Counted from the first letter of the stretch, positions 9,934-22,138 are shown. The stretch is 64,000 nucleotides of DNA from Tilletiopsis washingtonensis (GCF_003144115.1 NW_020312004.1:118269-182268); one strand, 5' to 3'. Made by a program: numbers and translations. The notes: generated by a model not told the origin, from the letters alone.

Positions 9934-12900
9934 CTAGAGCAGCATGCTGTTGGACGTCATGTTGGGCTGGCCAATCGAGACGCCCGAGAGCACGCTGCTG
10001 CGGCTGCCGCGCTTGCGCGAGCGGTTCTCGGCGGCGCGCGGGCCGTAGGCGTGCGAGCTCGTGTACTGCTGCGGGCGCTCGTACTCCTGCGCATACGAGC
10101 TGGCGCCGAGGGCCGCGACGATCTCGGGTGCCGAGCCGCCGTTGGCCGCGAGGTAGCTCTGCTGGATGCGCTGCGCCTCCGTCATGCCGCTCTCGCCGCT
10201 CGGCACGAGGCTGGAGCCGCCGCCCGAGTGGCGCTCCGTGCCGATGCTGGCGCGGTTGTCGACGGCCCACGAGTCGTTGAAGGGGTCGCTCCAGATCTCG
10301 GCGTGCGGCTCGTGGCGGCTCATGCGCGCGGCACCGGCCAGCGCCACGCCGTCGACCATTGCCATCTCGGGCGCGCCGTGGCTGTAGCCGTGCTCGGGCG
10401 AGTCCCACGTCTGCGTGAGCTGCTGGCCGTGCAGCACGCGCTCCTGCTCGGCCACACTCGGCGCCCACGTCTCGCGCAGGCCGCCGCCATTGCCGCCGAA
10501 GCTGCGGATCGTGTTGTTGCGGCCGAGGCCGGCCTGCGGGCGCGGCGGCGCCTTGGCCTTCTGCTGCTTGCGCCACACGCGCCAGCCGATGACTCCCGCA
10601 ATGACGGCAACAAGCGCAGCAGCAACGCCGATGAGGGCATTGCGCAGCGTCGCGTTCGAGTTGTTGGGACTCTGCGAGCCCGTCACAATCGACGACTTGG
10701 CCTGGCCGCCGCCGACGAGGATGTTGAACGAGGGGTCGACGTTGGCGGCAAGCTGCTTGGCCACGTTGTTGGGCGCCTGCGTGTAGAACGCCGACGTGGG
10801 GTCGGCAATCTCGGCCTGCAGCGTGTCGGCGAGGTTCGAGGGCACGTAGGCGACGAAGAGCGTCAGCGCCTGCGTCTCGCTCGTGGCGCCGGGCGGGTAG
10901 TAGGACTGCAGCCGTACGGTGACGATCGAGTCGGACGAGAGGCCGATCGCCTGAGCAGGAGGTGGTCAGTGAAAGTCCGAGGCTGCAGAGGCAGGCGACT
11001 CACAGTGGCGATGAGGGCGGGCATGAAGGCAAAGACCTGGGCCGTCGTGTCGGCATTGGAGGCGAGCCACGTCCAGCGCATCGTCGGCTTGAGCAGGATG
11101 GCGACGGGCGTCGTGCCGTCGGGCTGCACAAAGGCAGCGTCGGCAGGCACGATGGTGCTGGGGTACTTTGCCGTGATGGTAGCCGAGACGCCGACGGCCG
11201 AGTCGCTGGGCGAGAGCGGGATCAGGCCGTTCGGGTCCGTCTCGACGATGCCGGTGGCCTCGGGCAGGATGAGCGACGTCGTGTCGGCGTACCAGTAGCC
11301 GCTCGTCGTCTGCGGCGGCTGCTCGGCGACCGGCACAGCGGCCTCCGTCGTCGTAGGCAGCGGTGCGAGGCCGTCAGGTGTCGTCAGCGTGCCAGCGACG
11401 CCGTAGTCCGTCGTGGTGGCCACGGGAGCGGCAGCAGCGGGCGTGGTGGCGGGCTGCGGTGCCTCGCCGGCCTCGGTCGTCTGCGGCGTCGAGCTCTCGT
11501 ACGGAGCAGCCGTGTTCTCGGGCTGGCTGGGCGTGCTGGCCGGCTCGTCGGCCTGCGTCTGTGTCGGCTGCGACGGCGTGTCCTTGTCGCTAGACGTGGG
11601 CTCGGGCTGCGACTCCTGCTCGGTCGACGAGGGCGTGCCGGTGAGTAGTCCACCAATGCCGCCGATGAGGCCACCGTCCTTCGACGACGACGCCGGCTGG
11701 TCGGCATCCGACGTCGGCGTCGGCGTGGGCTGGTCCGCGTTGCCCGAGGGTGTCGTCGACGTAGCCGAGTCGCCGCCGCCGGTGAGGAGTCCGCCGACGC
11801 CGCCGATCAGGCCGCCGTTGTCGTTGTCCTTCGTCGACGTCGGCGTGTCGCTGGAGCCGCTCGTGTCGGTCGAGTTCTGCGAGCCGCTCGAGCCCGAGCC
11901 GCCAGTCAGCAGGTCGCCGACCGAGCCGAGCACGCCATCGTTCTTCGTCTGGTCGCCACCCGACGAGCTGGTGTCGGTCGAGTTCTGGCCGCTGCTGCCG
12001 CTGTTGTTGCTGCCCGAGTCGCTGCTCTTGGTGCCGTCGTCGCCCGTCAGCAGGTCGCCGACCGAGCCAAGCACGCCGTCGTTCTTCGAGGACGTCTGGT
12101 CGCCGCCCGACGAGCTCGTGTCCGTGGAATTCTGCGAGCTGCCGCTGTTGCTCGAGCTGCCCGAGTCCTTGGAGCCGCTGTCGCCAGTGAGCAGGCCGCC
12201 CACGGCGCCGAGCACGCCAGTGTCCTTCGACGACTGGTCGGTGTTCGACGAGCCGCTGTTCGACGAGTCGGTCTGCGTCGAGTCCTGCGAGCCGCTGTTG
12301 TTCGACGAGCTGCCCGAGTCGCTGCTCTTCGAGCTGCTGTCGTCGCCGGTGAGCAGGCCACCAACAGCGCCCAGCACGCCACCGCCGCTGCTGTCGCTCT
12401 GCTGGCTTGTCGAGGTTTTCTTTTGCGAGCCCGACGAGCTGTCCGTCGAGTTTGACGAGGACTGGTCCGACGAGCCGGACGAGCTGTCGCTCTTGTCGCC
12501 TGTCAGCAGCGTGCCAACACCGCCAAGCAGCCCACCATCGTTCTTGTCGCCCGAGCCGCTGCCGCTGTCGCTCTTGGTGTCCTGCGAAGACGCGGAGTTG
12601 TCCGACGAGCCCGACGTCTGCTGCGACGACGAGCTGTCCGTGCTGTCGCTCTTGTCGCCCGTGAGAAGGGTGCCGACGCTGCCCAGCAGGCCGCCGTTGG
12701 AGTCAGACGAGGACGAGGACGAGTCGCTGTCCTTCTGCGACCCCGAGCTCTGCTTGTCTGCATCGCTACTGTCTGACTGGCTGGACTTGTCCGAGTCCGA
12801 CGACTTGCTGTCGCTCTTGTCGCCCGTCAGCAGGTTGCCAACGCCGCCGAGCAGGCCGCCGTCGCTGCCCGAAGAGCTCTTGCTCGAATCGTCATCGTCC

Positions 12901-13247
12901 GAGTCGGACTTCTGCGCTGTGGGTGTAGGCGAGTCGTCTGCGCTCGACGACGTGCTCGTAGAGTGCTTCTCGTCGTCCGAGGAGCTGGTAGATGTGGAAG
13001 AGGGCGCAGAAGTCGACGAAGTCGTCGAGTTGCCGCTCGAGCCCTGGTCCGACGAGTCGACGCCGAGGGCCTTCTGGAGGTCGCCAATGACGCTGCGCGA
13101 GCGCCACGCTGGCCGCGCGCCGGCGCCCTCGCCCGTGGCACGGCGCGCCGCGACGCCGTTGCGTGCATGCGGCGGCGAGGTGAAGTTGGCGCTGGCGAGC
13201 GAGCCGGCGGAGAGCGCCAGCACGAGGAACGACGCCGAGAGGCGCAT
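9934..13247 (-). CDS. MSB2: Msb2-like signalling mucin with nine internal repeats
   Basis: A 1086-residue type I membrane protein in two exons (13247-11004, 10950-9934). Signal peptide at residues 1-20; a Ser/Thr/Asp-rich mucin region (about 65-645); a conserved extracellular module (about 650-830) with QVFAFMPALIATAIGL, LTLFVAYVPSNLADTLQAEI and the DPTSAFYTQ..VDPSFNIL stretch; one transmembrane helix (about 853-871, LIGVAAALVAVIAGVIGW) followed by RVWRK; and a cytoplasmic tail of about 215 residues. This order and the membrane-proximal module match fungal Msb2, the surface sensor upstream of Cdc42 and the filamentation/appressorium MAP kinase. The tail is longer than in yeast. Unusual: nine glycine/leucine-rich blocks in the mucin part, listed separately. 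No GPI signal is seen. Msb2 is my best reading; a different mucin sensor is possible. Confidence 0.75.
11625..12863 (-). repeat. Nine degenerate ~50-residue repeats inside the mucin domain
   Basis: Within the mucin, a 16-residue hydrophobic block recurs nine times: examples are LLGGVGNLLTGDKSDS, VLGAVGGLLTGDDSSS and LIGGVGGLLTGGGDSA. The copies begin near residues 131, 187, 240, 291, 345, 392, 439, 480 and 527, so spacing is 41-54. Between them lie Ser/Asp/Gln-rich spacers without hydrophobic residues. At DNA level the copies have drifted, so the array is an old internal expansion that has been kept in frame. Confidence 0.9.
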
Positions 13248-15955
13248 CGCGGCGAGTGCGCGACGGGCGCAGGGCGCTCAGGCGATGCGAGAGAGGTGCA
13301 GAGAGAGGGTCTCGGCAAGGTGCGCTGCGCTTGGTGCTGCAGCGAGAGACGCGCGTGGAGAGCGCAGAGCGCAGGCGGAGAGAAAGGAGTGTGTGTGTGC
13401 CGGCAGGCAAGAGTAGACGGCGTGACGAAGCGGCGAGAGGAGGGGTCGTGACGGAGGCTGGAGAGAGTGAGCGCGCGAGGGGATGATGGAGGAGCAGCGT
13501 GAAGGGGAGGCAGCCGTGAGAGCGAGCCTGGCGGTGTGCGGGTGTTGCACCGTGGATGGGAGTGATGAGGAGGGGAACGAGCGGCGGCAGAGCGGGAGAG
13601 GGGCAAGCACGGCGCAGCGAGAGAGGAGGAGCGGCGCGGCGCCAGTCTGTGTGCCTCTCTCTCGGCGCGCCTTCCCATGCGCAGCGGCACGAGAGCAGCG
13701 CAGAAGCTAGCGAGCGTTTGTGGCTGCGCTAGTGCCCGCACGTTGCTCTGCAGCGGCGCGCCTGCAGCGACCGCGGTGCGTGTTGCGCGTCTGCTGCTCC
13801 CGTGCCTCGCTCGCCACGAAAGGCAGGTCTGCGGCGCGGGGCGGCGGCGAGGGAAAAGAAGCGCGGCGGCGCTGCGCGGAAGACTTCTCTGCCGCCCCCG
13901 CCACGGCGTGCGGCGTCCCGGCAAGCACGTCGCGAGAGCAACACGCTGCGCCCTCCGCCGGGGCATTTACGCCTGCTGCTCGCCTGCCCGCACCCGCGCC
14001 TGCGGACTGAGCTGGTGCCCGCGCGGCACGCCAGAGAGCGGAGCCGGCGGCGAGCCAACGCGCACTTCCATTCCCCGCCCGCGCCCGCCTCGAGGTGTTT
14101 GCTCCCGCAGAGCAACAGCAGCAGCAGCGCAGCAGGGTGCAGCAGCAGCGTCCCGAGGTGCGAGCGCTGGGTGGCAAGCGATGTGCCAGCTCTGGCACGC
14201 TCGCACGCACGCCGTGCAGACCATTCTTGTGCCGTCGGCCGGCGGCGGGAGGCGGCGGCGCCTCACCCTGGCCCGAGAGTGCGTCTGGGCGCTGAACCTG
14301 CTCCTGCACCTGAACGGCACGGCATCGTCGCCCTCGAGCGTGCCGGCAGCAGCATCCAGCAGTGCCGGCGGCGAGTGGACACAAACTGCCGCTGCCGGCA
14401 CCCGGTCTGCAGTGCTGCGATGTACCTGCAGGGCAGCACCCCTGTCTGTGTTCGCAGGGCACAGGCGGCGCGCCGCCCTCGGAGCCACAGCTTTGCGTAG
14501 CGCTGGCGTGCTCGGCTGCCATCGAGGCGGCTAGCGCACCACACCTGCTGCTGCTGACGCGGCCATTGCGCCCGCGCTAGGCGCCAACCCTCTTGACTGC
14601 CAGAGGGGAGCCCTCTCGACTCATCGGAGGCCTCTCTGCGATCCGTGCAGCGAAGGTCGCAGTTGCATTCCAGCCTCCTCACTGATCAGTGGGAGTCCTG
14701 CTGCGCGACGCATGAGCTCGAGAGAAAGAGCAGACGCAACTGCAGGAGAAGAGGGGAGCGTGCGAGCGACGCGCGTCGTGACAGCTGCAGCGCCAGCCAC
14801 AAGAGGCGCCTCCTCGCGTCCGTGGCGCCGGCGCATGAACGGGCCTCAAGGGCGCGCTCGCAGCGGCCTTGCCCGCCCAGAGCGATGCTGCGCTCCGCCG
14901 GACTGATTGATCGTCGAGCGCCGTCAATGCTCCGCAATCAAGCCCGAACTCGCCTTCGACAGCACGGTTCGCGCCCATTTGGGAGAGCAGGAGCAGAACG
15001 GCAGTGGCCGCACGGTCGCTTGTCCCGACGCTGCGCACGGGTGGCGTGCTCCACTCACGCCCTGCGTGCCATGGCATGCTGCTGCACTTGCGTGGCTGCA
15101 CAGGCGTGCAAAGAGCATACAGAGCGCATGCACGACTGCCGAACGGTCCATGTCGCCACTGGTGCTGGGCGTGCACCAGGTGTCGTGGCGGAGCTGGGCT
15201 GCGCCGCAGGCTCCGAGCGCCTCGAGTGCTGCGTGCATCGCCTGCATCCTGCGCTGCGGCTCTCAATCGAATCGAACGGCACGCTCACCACGTCCGACGA
15301 GCTGCCGCACCTCTGCATTCTGCGCCGACTCACCGCTGCGCTGAGCGCACCAGATCAGGCAGGTCGGCGTCGGCGTCGGCTGCGGCGCATGCCCGTGCGC
15401 CTCAAGCGTGAGAGCGAGCCGCACAGCGTGCAGCATGCAGCCCCTTGACGAAGCATGAAGGCGCGCAAACGTCAAAGGCTGCTTGCGCCGCAGTGACGGC
15501 GAAAGCAGCGGGGCTGAATGATGGGCGCGAGCTCGAGGGCGGAGTCCGAGGCGAGCGAGGAGACACGTCGGATGGACGAGGCGCACGCCTGTGATGCCGG
15601 CGGGCTGCAAGTCGTGGGAACCAGCAGGGCAGCGTCGCTCTTGAGCGCCGCTCGGGGTCGGAGGCAGCTTCGCACAAGGCACGGAGAACGGGTCGTTTGC
15701 TATTACTTGCGAAACATTGCTGAGTGTGGAGCTCGATGGTGATGGTGATGGCCCGCCAGAGAGATGGCGAGGCGTGAGGCCGGAGAGACGGTACAGGTGG
15801 CACTAAGGATACAGCTACAGATGGAGAAGCGACAGTGTGATGTGCGGGGGCGCAAGGGTGTCGGCGCCGACGAGACGATGCGGTTGTGTGGTGTGAGCGG
15901 ACGGCGAAAGACAGTTGCGATGTTGCAAGAGAGGAGGCGGAACCTTCGGAGACGT
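13248..15955. other. Long intergenic region upstream of the mucin gene
   Basis: About 2.7 kb between the mucin start (minus strand) and the stop of the MIF4G-like gene (minus strand). The first 425 nt (13248-13673) are purine-rich on the plus strand, meaning CT-rich in the mucin's sense direction, and carry no ATG in that direction, as expected of a 5' leader. The remainder has many overlapping Arg/Ala/Ser-rich frames in both directions and a short CAG-rich run (14111-14150). I find no supported gene or RNA; the length suggests an extended promoter for a regulated sensor. Confidence 0.5.
14111..14150. repeat. Short CAG-rich imperfect repeat
   Basis: Two runs of AGC/CAG triplets, 14111-14130 and 14139-14150, separated by a few other bases. 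Low-complexity sequence in a non-coding region. Confidence 0.7.
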
Positions 15956-18900
15956 TCACGCAAGGCTGACGCCAGGCATGCTGCGCGTCTCTGCGATGCG
16001 TGGAGGAGACTTGAGCTTGATGGACACGGGCTTGCGCCAGCCGCGCGCCTTGTAGGCAATGACCTCCTGCATTGGCAAAGTAGCATCAGCACAGCGTTCT
16101 AGTGGCAGAGCATGCTCGGACACTCACGCGACACCAGTCCTTGGTCGGCACGCTGATCTCGGGAATGTCGAGCACCTCGCGCAGGCGCAGCATGGTGGCA
16201 TCGAGCGTCGCCTGTGCCGATCCCTCCGGCGCAGCAGGCGGCGGCGAGCCCACCGAGCCCGGCGAGTCACTGCCGCTCTCGCTCGCCGACGGCGAGGCCG
16301 TGGCGCGCCAGACCGAGTTGCGGCGCGAGTGGTGGTAGCGCAGCGTCGTCTCGGGACTGTGATTGATCCAGTGGTTGGCGGGCGCCTTGTTGGCGAGCAG
16401 CACGACGCCAGTGGCGCCGAAGAAGGCAGCGCCGAGCTGCTTGTGCTGCGGCTGCCTCGACTCGCCGCTCTCGCGCGGTGGCGTGCGCGGCGAGTCGGAC
16501 TCGGCAGAGCTGCACGTCGAGCCATCCAGACTGCCATCGGCACTGCTGCGCCGACGGCTGCTGGCGGGCGAGGCGCCGCGCGCCTCGTTGAAGCTGGCCG
16601 TCTCGAGCGTGGAGCCGACGGTGAGGAGCAGCGCACAGCCGGCTTCGAGCTCGTACGCCGAAGGCACGCCAGGGAAGACGGTCTCGAAGAGCAGGCGGTC
16701 AAGCCAGTCCTGCACGACGGCAATGTCGAGCATCGAGTGCCGGTACAGCTGTGGAGAAGAGCGTCAGCTGCCTGGCAAGGATCAAGCTATCGGCGACCGA
16801 CTCACATCGCCGATGAAGCGCACAGTCTTGATGTCGGCAAAGCTGTCCTTCTTGCTGCCGACGGCCGCCTGCTGGCGCTCACGGCTGCGGAACTCATCCT
16901 CGGAGATCTCGCCCTTGGTGGCGAGCTTGAGGTTGTTGTCGCGCGCTCGGCGCGCCGCGTCGACGTGTGCCGTGGCAGCGGAGAAGCGCTTCTTGCTGCC
17001 GCGGCGCAGCGACGGCACAGTGAGGTGGTTCGCGCGCTCTCGCACCGCGGCGCCGCGCTCGAGCAGCGCATCGAGCGTACGGAAGAGCTGCGCCGTCAAG
17101 ACTGTCGCTGGCTGTGCGAGATCCGTCGGCTGATCGGCGAGGTCGGGACCCCAGAAGCTCGGCGTGTCGATGTATGCGAGCGCCGAGCCGCCGTGCGCTT
17201 CGAGATCCATGTGTGGCGGCGCGTCACGCTCGCCGGAGAGCACCGGGCTTGCTGCAAGACCGTTGGTGTAGAGCTCGCTCATCGCAGCGGGATGGAACGA
17301 GACTTCGGGCGTCGAGTCGATGCTGCGCAGCTCGTTGCGCAGGTAGAGGCAGAGGCGAGCCATGCTCTCGGATGTAGTGTCCGGCGCGCGTGCGTCGGCG
17401 AGCAGCGCCATGATGCCCGAGACAATGTGCTCCATGATCTGCTCGACGGCCTGGGCGTGCCACTTGCTGCACCACTCCGGCGCGATCCATTCTCGCGCAT
17501 CGCCCTCGCCGACCCAGCGCGTGCGGACGAGGCTCGGCACCTGGCGCGCCGAAGCGGGGTCCATGGAGGGCGTCAGGGCATCGCGGATCTCGGCGACGAA
17601 CTGCCGGCAGAGCAGGTGCGACTGGCTCGTCGAGTAGCAGTAAAAGAACGCGGACAGCATGTCGTCGAGGCGTGCCGCCAGCACGTCGAACGCCGCCGCG
17701 TCGTCCGTCTCGCGCATGCGCTGTGCACGCAGCGAAGGCGACGTCGGCGGCGTGGGGAACTGAATGAGCGCAGCAGACTTATCGCCCATGTCAGTGGGGC
17801 TGACGGGCGGGCTGAACCAGGCCAGCGGCGAGAAGGACGTCATCGACGAGTCGGAGCGGTTCGAAGTGCCGCCGTGCTCGGAGACCAGCTGCGTGTCGAT
17901 CGGCGCGAGCGCGATGCTTGCGGCGGGCTCGGCGAAGGACAGGACGGCGCCGGCGTAGGGACGGGCTTGAGGCACCAGCAGGTCGCTAGTCGAGCGAATC
18001 ATGCTCTGCGCAGCAATGACGGCCGGCGGCGTGATGATGATGCTGGGCACCGAGCTTGCACTGCTCGGCGAGTCGACCTCCTTGGGCGACGACGGAGCTG
18101 AGCGAGGGAATGTGAGCAAACGGCTGCGCGGCCAGCGCGGACACTGCTCACCTGCGACAGTCTGACCCATTGACTCGACACCGGCAATGCCGAGGCCAAG
18201 GCCGGCCATGCCTGCCGCATGAGCAGCGAGCGGCAGGGGAGCGGGCGGCGTTTTTGGGCTGCCCGTGCGGCGCAGCGTGCCCGCAGCGGGCGGCTGGCGC
18301 AGCACCGTGCCGCCTACTCGACGGCGTGTCGATGGCGCGGAACGAGTGGCCTTGGGCACAGGTGCACGGCGAATGACCGCGCCTTCCTGTGCTTCCTCCG
18401 TCTCGAATGCAGGCGCTAGGCCCAGACCAAGCATCGTCCGCACCTCGCTGCTCCAGCGCGTCGTCTGGCCCAGCTCCTCGTCCGTCTTGAGCGTAGCACC
18501 GCTCAGGCGCGCATCCTTCGTGTCGCGAGTGCGCAGCTCGAGGCCGGAGCCGGAGAAGTTCTCCGTCTCGGGCTTGCGCTTTGGCGACTGCGTGGCCGAC
18601 GCGGGCATGGGCGGCGAGTCACGCACGTTCGAGACGATGGTCCATGGATTGACGCCGGCGACGTCGACGAAGTCGAGGCGCTTGGCGCCGCTCTGTGCGG
18701 CCGTGCTTGCAGGCACGGCGTTGTCCAGCAGGGCGAACGGCGCGCGTCGTTCGGGCGGACCGCGAGCCGGCGGCGTGGCGCCGACGTGCTCCAGGCTAGT
18801 TGCGGTGCTTGGCGCACCTGCCTGGCGAGGCGAGGCCGGTGCCGTGCTGCGGCGCGATAGCAGAGGGGCGGTGTGGTACGTGGCTGCCGGCTGGCGCGGG

Positions 18901-19196
18901 TGCGGCGGCTGGCGGCGACGCTTCTCTGGCGAGAGAGGCGAAGGGCTCTGCAGCTGTGCTGCCGAGTCGGCACGCACCGGACGGCTCGAGGACGGCGGCG
19001 TCCACGTCGAGCCCGAGGCGTGCTTGCTGGCCGTGGCCACGGGCGGCGTGCAGAGCGCAGAGGCCAGCAGGCGCCCCGCAATGTCGTCGTCGCTGCTCGG
19101 TGCGCTGCGCGACGAGGTGCGCGGCGGCGGCGTCGTGGCCATGGCGTAGTCCGACGAGCGTGGGATGATGGTCGAATAGGAGCGAGTTGTGAGCAT
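15956..19196 (-). CDS. Large disordered protein with a MIF4G-like C-terminal region
   Basis: Four exons (19196-18153/18152, 18097-16806, 16748-16128, 16066-15956), about 1020 residues. The first 500 residues are Ser/Pro/Thr-rich with several SP/TP sites, suggesting phosphorylation. The middle has helical blocks (FDVLAARLDDMLSAFFYCYS; EWCSKWHAQAVEQIMEHIVS). Then comes a charged segment and SFADIKTVRFIGDLYRHSML, followed by VQDWLDRLLF; this resembles the MIF4G helical repeat of translation initiation factors (RFIGELFK-like). The C terminus ends KARGWRKPVSIKLKS. The likeness suggests an RNA or translation role, but I cannot assign a named protein. Start chosen at MLTTRSYS; the frame is open further upstream, but that part looks like leader. 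The first intron (18151-18098) is 54 nt with no stop, so retention would keep the frame. Confidence 0.7.
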
Positions 19197-20842
19197 GGAC
19201 GGAGTAGAGGGGGGACGTGCTGATGCGAAGACGGGGGAGAAGCGATTCAGAGAGAGGGTGGTGGAGTGGGAGGGACGAAGAGGAGGGCGAAAGACCAACA
19301 GCGAGCAGCGGGCAGCAGGGAGTGGAGGAGCGGGAGAGCCGGCTCGCGAGGAGGAGGTGAGGAAGAAAGAGAGGATGAGGTGGTGGCGAGGAGAGACGAT
19401 GCAGCGAGCGAGACCATCGGTGAAGCAGCTCCAGGACGGCATCGGGGAAGCACCAGCTGTGGAGAAGCGCAGCAGGCGGGCGCCGTGTTGCCGAGCACCG
19501 GCGCTCGGCGCTGTTCCTGTGCCTCGGCGGTGTGCCGAGGCTGCACCCTGTGCTGTCTCCGAGGCAGCTTAGCTGTGACTTGCGACCCTCATACGCTCCG
19601 CGCATGGCCGAGGCAGGGCGGCGGCGACAGCTGCGAGCTCCTCGCCTCGAGCAGCGCTGCCGGCGCCCGAGTCGAGAGCAACACGGCCGCCGGACGAGCA
19701 GTGCAGGGCGCTCGGCGACTTGCCATGCTCGCGTCGGAGTCGGCGCTGCGTTGCTCTTACCGCTCTCGTCTTTGCGCTGCTACCGCTGCGCTCGAGGTGG
19801 CGAATGGGGCAAGTCGAGCAGCCGCCGCCGAGAGGGGATGGAGCGCGGCAGCGGTGTGCCTTGCGCGCCGCTCTGCTCGCCTGCCCGACGCCGCGCGCCG
19901 GCACGCCCACCGGTCCACGCGCCGCTTCCGCTGCTTCTGGCCGCATGCCCCTTGCGACCTTGTTCCCACGCTCTGGCCTCACAGCACCTCGCCCAGGCAG
20001 GACCATCTCAACTCGCCTTCAAGGCCTCACCCAGAGAGGGAACCCGGAAGTAAGGCGCTCGGTACGGGTTCTGCTCTATCTTGAGACCGTTCTGGCATTC
20101 TAGGCCGCAACGAGGTCAGCCGGGAAGAGCAGGCCGTAGAAGTCTGCAGGAGAGAACGAGACGCGAGCTGGGCACCCTTGGCAGAGAGACGTGTCTGGGC
20201 TGGCTCCTGAATGCTGCTGGACCATCGCAGTGTCGCCGTCATCACTCGCTGTGAGCTGCACCTTCGACTCTCTTTCTCTCTGCAGGCATTCAGCAGTGGT
20301 CCCAGCTGTGACGCAGAAGAGATCTTGAGCGGCTGTCCTGCTCGCTGACAAGCTTCAGCATCCAGCGCGCGCTGCGCTTCGCTCACGCAAGGGGCGGCGG
20401 CGCGCGCGGCGTGCCGTTCGCGTTGGCGGGGCGTGTGAGGCGCGCCGCGCGGGCCGAGCCATGGGCCCGGATGGCGAGCAGCGCTAAGGCTCGCCCGAGA
20501 GTGCTGGTGTCGGAGCCACCTCCGTACTGCCGCATCTCTGTGCGCTGCTTTCGTCTGCGCTGCTGACGTCGCTTGCATGCTGAAAGAGCGGCGCTGTGCC
20601 GCGGGTGCGAGGGATCAGCGTGGGAGCGGCCGCGAGAGCATCACGTGACTGGCTAGCCGCGGCGGCGGCACTGCAGCTGCGGCGAAGAAAATGCGGCGCG
20701 GTGCTGTGGCACGCGAGAGCGACTGCGGCGCAGCGCCACGGCTTCTTGCTCAACTCGCCCGTTTCGCCCAGCAGCGCGGCAGCTCGTCGACGGCAGCGCC
20801 GTCCTCTCCTTCGCCTCCCGCACCCTCCCCCTCAACGTCAAG
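19197..20842. other. Divergent intergenic region, MIF4G-like gene / uL22
   Basis: About 1.65 kb between two divergent starts. The first 218 nt lack ATG in the minus-strand sense and are CT-rich in that direction, fitting a 5' leader. The final 100 nt before the uL22 ATG are pyrimidine-rich, as is common for ribosomal protein genes. The middle holds no convincing gene, tRNA or repeat. Confidence 0.5.
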
Positions 20843-22138
20843 ATGGTAAGCATGCCCGCACACGCACCTCGCCCTCCTCGCATGCGCGCTCTCTCTCTCG
20901 CCGATACTGCACGCACGCACATCTGTGCAACCATGCCGAGCCGGCCGTCGGCGCTGCCGGGACAGCCGCGGCGGCTGGAAGCTGTGATGGCACCGGCAGG
21001 GCAGCCGGACGTCTGCGCCTCTCGTGTGCACGCCAGCAGCACGTAGCCGCAGCCTGCCAGATGTTGCAGCATGGTGGGCGCACGCTCGCAGTCACGGCTC
21101 AGCGGGCCGGGTGCATGCAGTGTCGGGGCTCAGAGGGAGAGAGGGAGCAGCGAGTCGGATCAGAGGTGCGCCCCATCGCCAGCGAAGCCTCGTGCTGAGT
21201 ATCGCCCTCTTCCCAGGTCCGCTACTCGTTTGACGACTCCAAGCTGGTCGAGAAGACGTCGAAGTCGCGCGGCGAGTACCTGCGCGTGCACTTCAAGAAC
21301 ACGCGCGAGACCGCCGCTGCCGTCTCGGGCATGAAGCTCAAGAAGGCCTACGCCTACCTCGGCAACGTCGCCGAGAAGAAGCAGTGCATTCCCTTCCGCC
21401 GCTTCAACGGCGGTGTCGGCCGCACGCAGCAGGCGACCGAGTTCAAGACGACGCAGGGTGAGCATGCAGCGAGGGGCGGAGACGCGCGGGAGAGTGGGCC
21501 AGGGCAGGAAGGGAGCTGCTGATGAAGGGAGCGGAGGAGGCGTGTGGACTGCGTGGACACATCGAGCTACCTGTTGGAGGTCGTGTAGGCGGGCGCGAGC
21601 CGGGCAGTACGACCCGTGCTGGGACCGGTGTCGAGCGGGCGCAGATGTTGGCCAGGACAGAGCAGGGCGGAGATGCTGGCAGAGAGCAGCGACTCGGTAA
21701 GTGCCCTTGCTGACGCCGTGTGGCTCAGGTCGCTGGCCCGTCAAGTCGGTCAAGTTCCTCCTGAACCTGCTCAAGAACGCCGAGGCCAACGCCGAGGCCA
21801 AGGGCCTCGAGACCGAGGAGCTTGTCATCCGCAACATTGTCGTCAACCAGGCCCCCAAGACGCACCGCCGCACGTACCGCGCACACGGCCGGATCAACCC
21901 GTACAAGGGCAGCCCCTCGCACATTGAGATCCTGCTTGTGAGTGGTGCCGATGCCGGTGGGGCTGCATGCAGCCGCTGACTGTGCGTCCCTTCTCTCCAG
22001 GCCGAGCCCGCCGCGCAGGTGCCCAAGGCCGACTCGTCGGCCCTGCAGCCGCGCCTGAACAAGCGTCAGCTTGCCCAAAAGCGCATCGCCGCTTCGCGCA
22101 GCAGCACTGCCGCTGCCGCGCCCGCCGCGAGCGCCTGA
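20843..22138 (+). CDS. RPL17: 60S ribosomal protein uL22 (L17)
   Basis: Large-subunit ribosomal protein that lines the peptide exit tunnel. Four exons: 20843-20845 (only the ATG), 21217-21457, 21729-21937, 22001-22138, giving 196 residues. Family blocks are all present: [56 protein letters not shown] and [20 protein letters not shown]. The C terminus is Lys/Arg/Ala-rich with the QKRIAAS motif also seen in yeast. The 371-nt first intron directly after the start codon and the 271-nt second intron are much longer than the 50-60 nt introns elsewhere here, a usual trait of ribosomal protein genes where introns often help expression. Confidence 0.97.

Noticed and set aside
13677-14534. Overlapping 285- and 271-codon frames on opposite strands upstream of the mucin gene
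   Set aside because: Mirror-image frames on both strands with biased composition and no motif; typical shadows in GC-rich DNA.
20846-21216. A snoRNA in the long first intron of uL22
   Set aside because: No good C box with a matching D box, and no clear H/ACA layout could be found by eye.
21458-21728. A GTAAGT donor at 21697 and a possible C/D snoRNA (TGATGA near 21521, CTGA near 21710) in uL22 intron 2
   Set aside because: The donor would leave only 32 nt to the acceptor, too short for a spliceosomal intron. The boxes are about 190 nt apart and the flanks do not pair into a terminal stem.
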